Source of the DNA: Xanthomonas sontii
GTDB lineage: Bacteria > Pseudomonadota > Gammaproteobacteria > Xanthomonadales > Xanthomonadaceae
DNA length: 64,000 nt
Direction of reading: 5' to 3'
NCBI RefSeq assembly: GCF_040529055.1
Contig: NZ_CP132342.1
Span: 1,017,001-1,081,000 of the forward strand
Position numbers and translations under genes: made by a program. The notes below the pieces were generated by a model that was given only the letters and a program-made list of their open reading frames with translations, searched no databases and was not told the origin of the DNA. Every line of letters begins with the position of its first letter. The first letter of the stretch is position 1. Below are positions 55,696-64,000 of the stretch, piece by piece.

Positions 55696-57642
55696 ATGAC
55701 CCGTTCCGTCGGCATGTTCCGGCCCTGGATGTCGCTGCTGCTGGGCCTGTGCCTGGCCACGCCCGCCGTCGCGCGCGATTACCGCCAGTACCTGGTCGGC
55801 GATCCGGCCGCGCCCACACCCGGCCCGGTGTCGCCCGGCCTGCTGCTGATGGGGGGCGGCGACCGCAACTACGATGCGCTGCGCTGGTTCATGGCCAAGG
55901 CCGGGCACGGCCACGTGGTGGTGCTGCGCGCCTCGCAGGCCAACGAGGTGGGCGAGGAGTTCTACCGCAAGGTCGGCGGCGTGGCCTCGGTCGAGACGTT
56001 CGTGTTCAGCGGCCGCGGCGCCTCCAGCGATCCGGCGCTGCTGCGCGCGCTGGCCCGCGCCGACGGCATCTTCATCGCCGGCGGCGACCAGTCGCGCTAC
56101 GTGCGCTACTGGAAGAACACCCCGGTGGCCGACGCGCTGGATGCGCACGTGCGCGCCGGCAAGCCGCTGGGCGGCACCAGCGCCGGCCTGGCGATGCTGG
56201 GCGAGTACCTGTACGGCTCGATGGACGGCGGCAGCATCACCAGCCCGGCGGCGCTGGCCGATCCGCTGGGGCCGGCGGTCACCATCGAGACCGACTTCCT
56301 GCACCTGGACCTGCTCAAGCGGGTCATCACCGACACCCACTTCCGCGAGCGCGACCGCCTCGGCCGCCTGTTCGCGTTCCGCGCCAAGGCCGCCACGCTG
56401 GCGCCCAAGGGGGAACCGCTGATCGGCCTGGGCGTGGACGAGAGCGCCGCGCTGGCGGTGGAGGGCGACGGTACCGCGCGCGTCTATGCCACCGATCCGC
56501 AGGCCGTGGCCACCGTGGTCGCCGGGCCGCTGCAACCGCCCACCCCGGCCGGGCAGCCGCTGCAGGCCGCGCGCATCGAGACCGTCGGGGTCGGCCCCGG
56601 CTCCACCCTGCACCTGCCCGACGGCCGCGTCGAGGCACCGGTCTTCCACCGCTACTACGCGGTGCAGGACGGGCGCATGCGCGAGATTCCCGCCACCACC
56701 CTGGTGATCCATGGCGGCGCCGGCGTCGAGCGCGCCAGCAGCAGCCCGGCCGACCTGGCCGAGGCGCGCGCGGCCATGGAGAAGGCGCTGCGTACCGGGC
56801 AGGCGCTGCTGGCGCAGGGCAAGCCGGCGGTGGATGCGGTCGCCGCGGCGATCACCGTGCTGGAGGACTCGCCGCAGTTCAACGCCGGCAAGGGCGCGGT
56901 GTTCACCCACGACGGCCGCAACGAACTGGACGCGGCGATCATGGACGGGCGCACCGGCAAGGCCGGCGCGGTGGCCGGCGTGCACCGGGTCAAGAACCCG
57001 ATCGAACTGGCGCGTGCGGTGATGGACCAGTCCGAGCACGTGATGCTGGTCGGCGATGGCGCCGAGGTCTTCGCAAAGCAGCACGGGATCACGCTGGTCG
57101 CGCCGTCCTACTTCCGCACCGAGAAGCGCTGGCAGCAACTGCAGCAGGCGCTGAAGGAAGAAGCCAACAAGCAGGCGCACGCCGATCTGGAAACCGCCAA
57201 GCACTTCGGCACGGTCGGTGCGCTGGCGCTGGACCTGCAGGGCAACCTGGCCGCCGGCACCTCCACCGGCGGCATGACCAACAAGCGGTACGGCCGCGTC
57301 GGCGACTCGCCGATCATCGGCGCCGGCACCTTCGCCGACAGCCGCTGCGCGGTGTCCGGTACCGGCTGGGGCGAGTTCTACATCCGCGCGGTGGCCGCCT
57401 ACGACATCTGCGCGCGGGTGAAGTACGCCGGACAGAGCCTGGCCCAGGCCGCCGACGCGGTGATCGACCAGCAGATCCCCAAGGCCGGCGGCGACGGCGG
57501 TGCGATCGCGCTGGGCGCCGACGGCAGCGTGGCCTTCCCGTTCAACACCGAGGGCATGTACCGCGGCTGGATCGGCGCCGACGGCGTGCCGCACGTGGCC
57601 ATCTTCAAGGACGAGGCGTTGCCGCTGCCCGGCGGGCAGTGA
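55696..57642 (+). CDS. Cyanophycinase / isoaspartyl peptidase fusion, exported
   Basis: The 648-residue protein joins two enzymes. After a signal peptide (MSLLLGLCLATPAVA) comes an S51-type cyanophycinase domain with LLMGGGDRNYDALRW, AGGDQSRY and the nucleophile Ser162 in GGTSAG. From about residue 334 (TTLVIHGGAG) follows an Ntn-hydrolase isoaspartyl peptidase/L-asparaginase domain whose catalytic Thr506 opens the second chain (KHFGTVGALALD), with the substrate Arg and Gly-rich GTSTGGMTNKRYGRVGD. Cyanophycinase releases beta-Asp-Arg dipeptides and isoaspartyl peptidases split them, so one chain could carry out both steps. GAGGAG precedes the ATG. It is divergent from fecI. Confidence 0.88.
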   Translation: MTRSVGMFRPWMSLLLGLCLATPAVARDYRQYLVGDPAAPTPGPVSPGLLLMGGGDRNYDALRWFMAKAGHGHVVVLRASQANEVGEEFYRKVGGVASVETFVFSGRGASSDPALLRALARADGIFIAGGDQSRYVRYWKNTPVADALDAHVRAGKPLGGTSAGLAMLGEYLYGSMDGGSITSPAALADPLGPAVTIETDFLHLDLLKRVITDTHFRERDRLGRLFAFRAKAATLAPKGEPLIGLGVDESAALAVEGDGTARVYATDPQAVATVVAGPLQPPTPAGQPLQAARIETVGVGPGSTLHLPDGRVEAPVFHRYYAVQDGRMREIPATTLVIHGGAGVERASSSPADLAEARAAMEKALRTGQALLAQGKPAVDAVAAAITVLEDSPQFNAGKGAVFTHDGRNELDAAIMDGRTGKAGAVAGVHRVKNPIELARAVMDQSEHVMLVGDGAEVFAKQHGITLVAPSYFRTEKRWQQLQQALKEEANKQAHADLETAKHFGTVGALALDLQGNLAAGTSTGGMTNKRYGRVGDSPIIGAGTFADSRCAVSGTGWGEFYIRAVAAYDICARVKYAGQSLAQAADAVIDQQIPKAGGDGGAIALGADGSVAFPFNTEGMYRGWIGADGVPHVAIFKDEALPLPGGQ

Positions 57643-57814
57643 GCCCTGCGCGCCGGCGCCCCCTGCGGGGCGCTGGCGCCATGCCTGCGCCCGGCCATCT
57701 GTACGCCGGCTGGCTGCCGCGCCGGGCCGAGCCAATGGCACATGCCGCTGCCATGCAAACCCGGTAACGTGGGCGGCTGTCTTGGCCCCAAGGTCCTCCC
57801 AGGAGTTCCACCTC

Positions 57815-59974
57815 ATGTCGCGTAACGTCGTTCTGGCCGCCGCCATCAGCCTGGCGCTGGCTGCCTGTTCCGGTAAGGAGTCCACCCCCGTGCCCGCCGC
57901 CCCCGCTGCTCCGGCCGCCGCGCAGCCCGCCGCCGCCGCCAACCCGCTGCTGACCCCCAGCACGCTGCCGTTCCAGGCGCCGCCGTTCGACAAGATCAAG
58001 GACAGCGACTACCTGCCGGCCTTCGAAGAGGGCATGAAGCAGCACCTGGCCGAGATCCGCAAGATCGCCGACAACCCGGAACCGGCCACCTTCGCCAACA
58101 CCCTGGAAGCGATGGAGCGCAGCGGCGAGACCCTGACCCGCGTGTCGCGCATCTTCTTCGGCCTGGTTCAGGCCGACACCAACGATGCCCGCCAGAAGAT
58201 CCAGGAAGAGATCGCGCCCAAGCTGGCCGCGCACCAGGACGAGATCAGCCTGGATCCCAAGCTGTTCGCGCGCATCAAGAGCCTGTACGACCAGCGCGAC
58301 ACGCTGACCCTCGACCCGGAGCAGAAGCGCCTGGTCGAGTACGAATACCAGGAGTTCGTGCGCGCCGGCGCGCAGCTGTCCGACGCCGACAAGGCCACCC
58401 TGCGCAAGCTCAACGTCGAAGAGACCACCCTGGCCACGCAGTTCCACACCAAGCTGGTCGCGGCCACCGCCGCCGGTGCGGTGGTGGTGGACGACAAGGC
58501 CAAGCTCGACGGCCTGTCCGACGGCGACATCGCCTCGGCCGCGCAGGACGCCACCGCGCGCAAGCTCGACGGCAAGTACCTGCTGGCTCTGCAGAACACC
58601 ACCCAGCAGCCGGTGCTGGCCTCGCTGAAGGACCGCGACCTGCGCCAGCAGGTGATGGCCGCCTCGCAGTCGCGCGCCGAGAAGGGCGATGCCAACGACA
58701 CCCGCCAGACCGTGCAGCGCCTGGCGCAGCTGCGCGCGCAGAAGGCCAAGCTGCTCGGCTTCGACAGCTACGCCGCCTACAGCCTCAGCGACCAGATGGC
58801 CAAGACCCCGGACGCGGCGCTGAAGCTGCTCACCGACACCGTGCCCGCCGCCACCGCCAAGGCGCGCAGCGAAGCGGCCGAGATGCAGAAGGTGATCGAC
58901 GCGCAGAAGGGCGGCTTCAAGCTCACCGCCGCCGATTGGGACTTCTACGCCGAGCAGGTGCGCAAGGCCAAGTACGACCTCGACGAAGCGCAGATCAAGC
59001 CGTACTTCGAACTGGACAACGTGCTGCAGAACGGCGTCTTCTACGCCGCCAACCAGCTGTACGGCCTCACCTTCAAGGAGCGCACCGACATCCCCACCTA
59101 CCACGACGGGATGAAGGTCTATGAAGTGTTCGACAAGGACGGCAAGTCGCTGGCGCTGTTCTACACCGACTACTTCAAGCGCGACAGCAAGTCCGGCGGC
59201 GCCTGGATGGACGAGTTCGTCGGCCAGAACGGCCTGACCGGCACCAAGCCGGTGGTCTACAACGTGTGCAACTTCACCAAGCCCGCTCCCGGCCAGCCGG
59301 CGCTGCTGAGCTTCGACGACGTCACCACCATGTTCCACGAGTTCGGCCATGCGCTGCACGGCATGTTCTCCAACGTGAAGTACCCGACCCTGGCCGGCAC
59401 CGCCACCTCGCGCGACTTCGTCGAGTTCCCCTCGCAGTTCAACGAGCACTGGGCGTCTGATCCGAAGGTGTTCGCGCACTACGCCAAGCACTACCAGACC
59501 GGCGAAGCGATGCCGGCCGACCTGGTGGAGAAGATCAAGAAGTCGCGCACCTTCAACCAGGGCTACGCCACCACCGAGTACCTGTCGGCGGCGCTGCTCG
59601 ACCTGTCCTGGCACACCCTGCCGGCCGACGCGCCGCTGCAGGACGTGGACAAGTACGAGGCCGACTCGCTGAAGAAGTACAAGGTGGACCTGCCGGAAGT
59701 GCCGCCGCGCTACCGCACCACCTATTTCGACCACATCTGGGGCGGCGGCTACTCGGCCGGCTACTACGCCTACTTCTGGTCGGAAGTGCTCGACGACGAC
59801 GCGTTCCAGTGGTTCAAGGAGCATGGCGGCCTGACCCGCGCCAACGGCGACATCTTCCGCGCCAAGATCCTCTCGCGCGGCAACACCGTCGACCTGGCCA
59901 CCCTGTACCGCGACTTCCGCGGCAAGGACCCCAGCGTCGAGCCGCTGCTGGAAAACCGCGGTCTGAAGAACTGA
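57815..59974 (+). CDS. dcp: M3-family peptidyl-dipeptidase, lipoprotein
   Basis: The 719-residue zinc peptidase is of the thimet/Dcp type. It has a lipoprotein signal (AAAISLALAAC), an Ala/Pro linker of about 25 residues, a long helical N-terminal domain and the zinc motif H508-E-F-G-H (TTMFHEFGHALHGMFS) with the downstream Glu ligand in TSRDFVEFPSQFNEHW; the C-terminal HIWGGGYSAGYYAYFWSE segment lines the active site. Membrane anchoring in the periplasm would suit peptide scavenging. AGGAG is nine bases before the ATG. It follows the cyanophycinase fusion by 172 bases and ends in a strong terminator. Confidence 0.93.
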   Translation: MSRNVVLAAAISLALAACSGKESTPVPAAPAAPAAAQPAAAANPLLTPSTLPFQAPPFDKIKDSDYLPAFEEGMKQHLAEIRKIADNPEPATFANTLEAMERSGETLTRVSRIFFGLVQADTNDARQKIQEEIAPKLAAHQDEISLDPKLFARIKSLYDQRDTLTLDPEQKRLVEYEYQEFVRAGAQLSDADKATLRKLNVEETTLATQFHTKLVAATAAGAVVVDDKAKLDGLSDGDIASAAQDATARKLDGKYLLALQNTTQQPVLASLKDRDLRQQVMAASQSRAEKGDANDTRQTVQRLAQLRAQKAKLLGFDSYAAYSLSDQMAKTPDAALKLLTDTVPAATAKARSEAAEMQKVIDAQKGGFKLTAADWDFYAEQVRKAKYDLDEAQIKPYFELDNVLQNGVFYAANQLYGLTFKERTDIPTYHDGMKVYEVFDKDGKSLALFYTDYFKRDSKSGGAWMDEFVGQNGLTGTKPVVYNVCNFTKPAPGQPALLSFDDVTTMFHEFGHALHGMFSNVKYPTLAGTATSRDFVEFPSQFNEHWASDPKVFAHYAKHYQTGEAMPADLVEKIKKSRTFNQGYATTEYLSAALLDLSWHTLPADAPLQDVDKYEADSLKKYKVDLPEVPPRYRTTYFDHIWGGGYSAGYYAYFWSEVLDDDAFQWFKEHGGLTRANGDIFRAKILSRGNTVDLATLYRDFRGKDPSVEPLLENRGLKN

Positions 59975-60004
59975 TCGGCGCTGCGCCGATCGAGTGTGTG
60001 GAGA

Positions 60005-60034
60005 ACGGGATGGCCTTGCGGCCATCCCGTTTTT
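60005..60034 (+). terminator. Terminator after the M3 peptidase gene
   Basis: ACGGGATGGCC-TTGC-GGCCATCCCGT is a perfect eleven-base-pair stem and is followed by TTTT. The following gap (60035-60470) is of lower GC content and shows no gene, repeat or clear promoter. Confidence 0.93.
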
Positions 60035-60470
60035 CGTTGGGGTGATCTGGATATGCCTTGCGGCGCTGGTACTGACTCACTTCAAGGCGGCGAGGGATGC
60101 GGATGCCAGATGCGCTGGCTAGCAAAAACTCGACAATCCATTCCGCTGAGGTGGCAGTAACGGATATACGTCGTCCTCTTTCCGTACATGTCCGCGTCCC
60201 GCCGTGGAGGGCGCGATCCTCAATGCGGGCGGACTGCTCAGCCGCGCCAGTAGAGAAGGATGGAAATTTTTGTCTACGAGCATGGACGGTTCGAAATGAA
60301 TTTTTATCGATCCAAACTCCGTCAGATCCTAGGCGTCAAATCTCTCTTGGTGCAGCAGGATCCGCATTGATGGGTTCAAAGGCCTGCGTAACAGTTGCAG
60401 CGACGGATCGCCTATGTACCATCAGGGCGTGGTTCGAAGATTCAACCAAATCCACCACGAGGAGAGGACG

Positions 60471-61658
60471 ATGAAAGGAAACTGGATTGTGGGTATCGCG
60501 ATGCTGTGCGCTTGCTTTGCGGCGTCTGCCGCAGGACAGCTAGACATTCGACTGGAGCATGCGCAGGTTGCCAGAGCCAGCTCTGGCGGAGCGGTCATTA
60601 CGATGACTTTGACTAATGCGGGGAATCAGCCTATCGCGGTGCCTGATGCTTATGTTCCAGCGGTGAGCCGCGATGGGGTAATGCAAGCCAATCTGTTCCG
60701 CGTGTTGCAGGAAGACGGGAGCCCGGTAGACTACCGTGGCATTTACGTAAGCAAACTGCCGGGTTCGACGCCTGACGTCATCCTGCGTCCGGGTGAGTCG
60801 AGATCCGCGACGGTGGATCTGTCCCTGAGCTACCAGATCATGCCTGGCCGCCACTACTCTGTGACTGTGCAGCCTCTTCTGCGGTACCGCGAACTTCCGA
60901 CGGCCGCCGCCGCGAACGCTTCCGATCACCCGAACCAACTCAAGGCTGCCACATCCAACCGTATTGAGGTCACACCGCAGGCATCGGCCGAGCCTCAATC
61001 CGATGCTCGAAGCATTGAGGCCGCAGAGGCTGTTGCCTGTAGCGCCGAACAGCAAAGCGCGATTCAGGAGGCGGTGCTCAACGCCGGCGACCTCGCCCTC
61101 GCAACCTCGAACTACACACAGTCGCTCCTTCAATCCGACGGAAACGGAAACCTTACGTTCAACCAGACTCCGCGTTACACGAAGTGGTATGGCCAGTACG
61201 GCGACCCGAACGACATGTCCAGCCCGAATGGCACGGTCAACGGAAAGATCGCGTGGAGGATCCACGTCAATGCAATCCGCCTCGGGAAGGAAGAGAATCA
61301 ATTGCCGAATCCACCCACATTGTCCACGCAATGCAATTGCGAAAAGCAGGGAAAGGTTGATCCGGCGAATACGGTCGCGTGGGTGAACCCGTCCGAGCCC
61401 TACGCCATCAATATCTGTCCGCTGTTTTTCTCCCTTCCAGCCATCGGTAACGCGCAGAACACATACTCCAAGGCGGGGACGATCCTGCACGAGATCTCGC
61501 ACTTCAACGATGGGTACACGAAAGGTACGGACGATCTGGGTAACCCCAACCAGCCGGTAGAAGACGCAAAGCTCTTAGCCCAATCTGCGAGAGATTTGGC
61601 AGCCGACGCCGCGAACAATATTGAGTTCTACAGCGTCAACCTGGAAGGTGATCAGTAG
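60471..61658 (+). CDS. M35-like (deuterolysin/peptidyl-Lys) metallopeptidase, secreted
   Basis: The 395-residue protein has a signal peptide (VGIAMLCACFAASAAG), an N-terminal beta-sandwich of about 140 residues (LDIRLEHAQVARASSGGAVITMTLTNAGNQPI) and a C-terminal peptidase domain. The domain contains H340-E-x-x-H344 (ILHEISHFNDGYTKGTDD), and the nearby D/GTDD residues fit the aspzincin metal site of M35. Cys pairs (QCNCEKQ; NICPLFF) may form disulfides. GAGGAG is about seven bases before the ATG at 60471. Codon use is less GC-rich than in the core genes. Secreted M35 enzymes with such N-terminal domains occur in Xanthomonadaceae; the substrate is unknown. Confidence 0.82.
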   Translation: MKGNWIVGIAMLCACFAASAAGQLDIRLEHAQVARASSGGAVITMTLTNAGNQPIAVPDAYVPAVSRDGVMQANLFRVLQEDGSPVDYRGIYVSKLPGSTPDVILRPGESRSATVDLSLSYQIMPGRHYSVTVQPLLRYRELPTAAAANASDHPNQLKAATSNRIEVTPQASAEPQSDARSIEAAEAVACSAEQQSAIQEAVLNAGDLALATSNYTQSLLQSDGNGNLTFNQTPRYTKWYGQYGDPNDMSSPNGTVNGKIAWRIHVNAIRLGKEENQLPNPPTLSTQCNCEKQGKVDPANTVAWVNPSEPYAINICPLFFSLPAIGNAQNTYSKAGTILHEISHFNDGYTKGTDDLGNPNQPVEDAKLLAQSARDLAADAANNIEFYSVNLEGDQ

Positions 61659-61819
61659 CGTTGCAGGCCACGTGGCTTGTGAGGTGGTGTCATCCCGGCA
61701 TAAGTGTAGACCTTCGAAGACTGGCTTGGCGAAGCCAAGCATCGCAGCGAATTGGATTTTCACGGCGTAAGACTATTCATTTCCGAAGAGGCGCTCGTGC
61801 CCGCACGCCAATGTCGGGT

Positions 61820-62420
61820 TCAATGCAACTGCCTGCCTTTCGCGGGCGGCACCATCCACGGCAACGCATAGACCACACGCTCTTCGCGCACGCCATTGGA
61901 CGTTGGGGCGCGCAGCGGCTGGCGCGCGATCTGCAGCAGTAGTGTGCGTATCGCGTTGGCAGCATCGCAGAGCGTGTCATCCGTCGCTGGCACCTGCTGG
62001 TCGGCACGCTCGGGCACATCGCAGGCCGCCACCATCCCAGTGTGGGCCGAGACGGAGTCGGCCAGCAGGGTGAGTCCGTCGATCTGCTCTTGGGTGATCC
62101 AAAACCCGCTGTCATGTGTATCTGGCGTCGCCTCGGCGGTTGCAGAACGCCCGGCGCTGTACGTCGTGTCGATCCGCTGTGCTGGATAAGACAGCGCATG
62201 CAGTACCAGATCCACCTGATCGGCCCAACATTTCCAGGCACAACGCCAGCTCGCCCATGCGCACCTTGGGCTCCGCAGCCCGCTCCTCGGCCTGCGTTCG
62301 CGGCTGCGCCAGCCGGAGCAGGAACCGCACGTGATCGCGCAGCTTCGCCAGCCGGAACTGGCTGTCCTCCGGCAGGAAATAGCCGGGCATGTCTTCGTCG
62401 TCCAAGCGATCGTGCGACAT
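61820..62420 (-). pseudogene. XAC0095-like gene with a frameshift
   Basis: From 62420 the frame reads MSHDRLDDEDMPGYFLPEDS, QFRLAKLRDHVRFLLRLAQPR, VRMGELALCLEML and then loses sense. At 62224-62226 (CCC on the plus strand) one extra base moves the continuation ADQVDLVLHALSYPAQRIDT into another frame, which stays open to 61820 with GFWITQEQIDGLTLLADSVSAHTG. Joined, the protein would be about 199 residues. The MPGYFLPEDxQFRLxKLR start recalls the Xanthomonas XAC0095-like family of unknown function. Either a recent mutation or a base-calling error in the G run explains the shift. Confidence 0.7.
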
Positions 62421-62590
62421 CGTTGCCTCCTCGTTCCATCAAGGGGTGCGCCCGCCAAGAACGGCGGACGGGAAGTCGGGAGGTTCGAAACCGCACGTAG
62501 CCGGCGGGCATATTTCCCCGAAGGGTGTTGTATTAGCCGCCCTCCCGACGCAGGCATCGCGTCGGCTTGCGCTTGCAAGCATGCAGGCAC

Positions 62591-62620
62591 AAAAAACCCA
62601 CCGGTTTGTCGGAGGTGGGT
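62591..62620 (-). terminator. Intrinsic terminator on the minus strand
   Basis: Read on the minus strand: ACCCACC, an eleven-base loop, GGTGGGT, then six T. It lies 170 bases upstream of the XAC0095-like gene, so it must end a transcript that starts to the right, although no minus-strand gene is present there; a small RNA is possible. Confidence 0.7.
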
Positions 62621-62971
62621 ACCGCTACGTGAGGAGTTTCGACGCTCCTTGGGTCAAGAGTGCGACTGGTCGGTGAGTGTGTCAATAGATGATATGTAAG
62701 GCGTGAGCCAACCGACCCTCGAATCCAGTCAATCAGCCGTGTTGGCCATCTGATATGTTATTGCTCAGGCTTGCTAATGGGGCTGCAGGGCTGAATATGC
62801 TTGTGGCGAGGGTTTTGGGCCAGTGTTCGTTTTACGGAAACAGTAAATGCGGACGTGTAGGTTTTGGGTTTGAAGAAAAGGTAGGCCTAGTGAAGTATCT
62901 GGCTTGATTGAGAGACCGTTACGTTAGACATGTCTCAATACAGGAACGCATCAAGGAAAGGAGTTTGAAAA
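62621..62971. other. Gene-free, AT-richer border region
   Basis: No open reading frame of coding appearance is visible. GC falls from the core level to about half over this stretch. A short palindrome (AGACATGTCT, 62926-62935) stands about 35 bases before the helicase start. The composition change marks the left border of a second foreign segment. Confidence 0.5.
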
Positions 62972-64000
62972 ATGGACATCGACTATGACTTTTATGCGAA
63001 GAATGAGGTCTATAAAAGCTGGGCCGACCATCGGCTAATCTTTAAGGTTGCGAATGGTAAGACGGGCTTAAAAGGTTTCAGGTTGCCTCAAAGAGCAGCC
63101 GCATTCGCTGTCCTATCTCATCTCGATATGTCGCCTACAAAACCGGCAACTGTTGTGATGCCAACAGGAACCGGAAAGACCGACACCATCTTCGCACTTA
63201 TGTTGGCAGGGCTGTTCAAGCGAACGCTTCTCGTCGTTTCATCGGATGCCCTGCGCTCACAAATGAGCGAGCGTCTTGAGTCCCTGGCGACGTTAAGGCT
63301 GATCGAAGTTGTAACAGACGAGTTGCTTTCGCCTAAGGTTCATTTGGCAGCAGGCTTAAGTGGTGCGTTCGATCTAGGTGCGATAGAAGGAGCAAATGTC
63401 ACAGTCACAACTCCGGATACCCTGGCTCTACTTCAGACGGATGAACTACGGGAAGTCATGGGGTTTTTCACTCATGTCGTATTTGATGAGGCTCATCATG
63501 TGGTTGCCGAAACTTGGGAGCGCATTAGAGCTGCTGCCGATGGCAAGCCGGCTCTATACTTCACTGCTACTCCGTTTCGACTGGATGACCAGCGTATAAG
63601 CGGAAAAATCGTGTTTAACTACACGCTAAGGCAAGCCCAGCGCGATGGCTATTTCCAAGAAATTGAGTTCCATCCCATACGTGAATACCGGGAGGATATG
63701 GCTGACGAAGCTATCGCCAAAAAGGCTGTCGCTCTTCTTCAGCAGGACCTTAGGGATGGTTTTGATCACATCTTATTAGCGCGATGTTCGGGGATAGAGA
63801 AAGCCAATAGCGTCGCGGCCATCTATGCGAGACTGTCGGATGGGACAGACCTCAATCCTGCGCTGTTGCACAACAAGGTTAAGGGCCTCGCTGAAAGAAG
63901 AAAGGACGTTATTAACCGTAAGTGCAGAATTATCATTTGTGTAAACATGCTAGGGGAAGGATTCGATCTTCCTGAGCTCAAGCTCGCGGCAATCCATGAT
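62972..64000 (+). CDS. SF2 DEAD/DEAH-box helicase, N-terminal part
   Basis: The frame is open from an ATG preceded by AAAGGAG to the window edge, 343 codons so far. Walker A is VMPTGTGKTDT (about residues 62-72), the DEAH box is VVFDEAHHVV, motif III is FTATPFRLDD, and the second RecA domain shows motif V/VI beginnings (VNMLGEGFDLPELKLAAIHD). This is the layout of restriction- and defence-type SF2 helicases. The first 45 residues (MDIDYDFYAKNEVYKSWADH and after) are unassigned. GC is about 45 to 50 percent, far below the core, so the gene is probably acquired. The C-terminus and partners lie beyond the window. Confidence 0.88.
   Translation, partial: MDIDYDFYAKNEVYKSWADHRLIFKVANGKTGLKGFRLPQRAAAFAVLSHLDMSPTKPATVVMPTGTGKTDTIFALMLAGLFKRTLLVVSSDALRSQMSERLESLATLRLIEVVTDELLSPKVHLAAGLSGAFDLGAIEGANVTVTTPDTLALLQTDELREVMGFFTHVVFDEAHHVVAETWERIRAAADGKPALYFTATPFRLDDQRISGKIVFNYTLRQAQRDGYFQEIEFHPIREYREDMADEAIAKKAVALLQQDLRDGFDHILLARCSGIEKANSVAAIYARLSDGTDLNPALLHNKVKGLAERRKDVINRKCRIIICVNMLGEGFDLPELKLAAIHD

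Overview
The window looks like a chromosomal segment of a Xanthomonas-type gammaproteobacterium (family Xanthomonadaceae). Three things point there: most of the sequence is very GC-rich, the complete olefin gene set oleA-oleB-oleC-oleD is present with an OleA/OleB very close to what I remember of the X. campestris proteins, and an Ax21-family outer-membrane protein and Xanthomonas-style intergenic repeat arrays also occur. This is inference from sequence reading; no database search was run.

Layout. 1-1057: end of a sulfotransferase-like gene and a PEBP-fold gene. 1066-1530: tandem hairpin repeats. 1564-8924: uppP, then a nitrogen-control block (glnA with a visible sigma-54 promoter and NtrC box, a PII gene, amtB, ntrB, ntrC). 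9197-10484: two tandem Cu/Zn superoxide dismutase lipoproteins. 10631-14410: a frameshifted NADAR gene, a conserved unknown, a FadI-like thiolase and a small membrane protein. 14640-20888: hemD-hemX-hemY on the minus strand, then thioesterase, secreted protein, rhodanese, secB and gpsA on the plus strand. 20985-26390: a lower-GC island flanked by a 13-base direct repeat. It carries an HTH protein, a 1030-residue N6-adenine methyltransferase and a PD-(D/E)XK nuclease-like protein in one overlapping operon, plus an IS481-type fragment and an integrase remnant. 26461-33473: Ax21, a TetR regulator with a divergent DUF1349 protein, trmL, a periplasmic repeat protein, an M16 peptidase and a lipoprotein. 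33576-41044: the ole cluster, interrupted by a Fic gene with its own palindromic operator, a small secreted protein and a YkgJ-type protein. 41108-50135: DUF1328, an S9 peptidase, ubiJ-ubiB, an O-methyltransferase, truC, two related small secreted proteins, a DUF2059 protein, arfB and an acyltransferase. 50220-50760: a second tandem repeat array. 50777-59974: fecI-fecR-TonB receptor, divergent from a cyanophycinase/isoaspartyl-peptidase fusion, then an M3 peptidase. 60471-62420: an M35-like metallopeptidase and a frameshifted XAC0095-like gene. 62972-64000: the start of a low-GC SF2 helicase that runs off the window and probably opens another island.

How the genes work together. GlnA, PII, AmtB, NtrB and NtrC form one nitrogen-sensing and ammonium-assimilation circuit. 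OleA, OleC, OleD and OleB carry out head-to-head condensation of acyl-CoAs to long-chain olefins. FecI, FecR and the TonB receptor are a cell-surface signalling set, and beside it lies a two-domain enzyme that could take cyanophycin to free amino acids in one polypeptide. The most notable candidate for an undescribed system is the HTH-methyltransferase-nuclease operon in the island at 21-26 kb.
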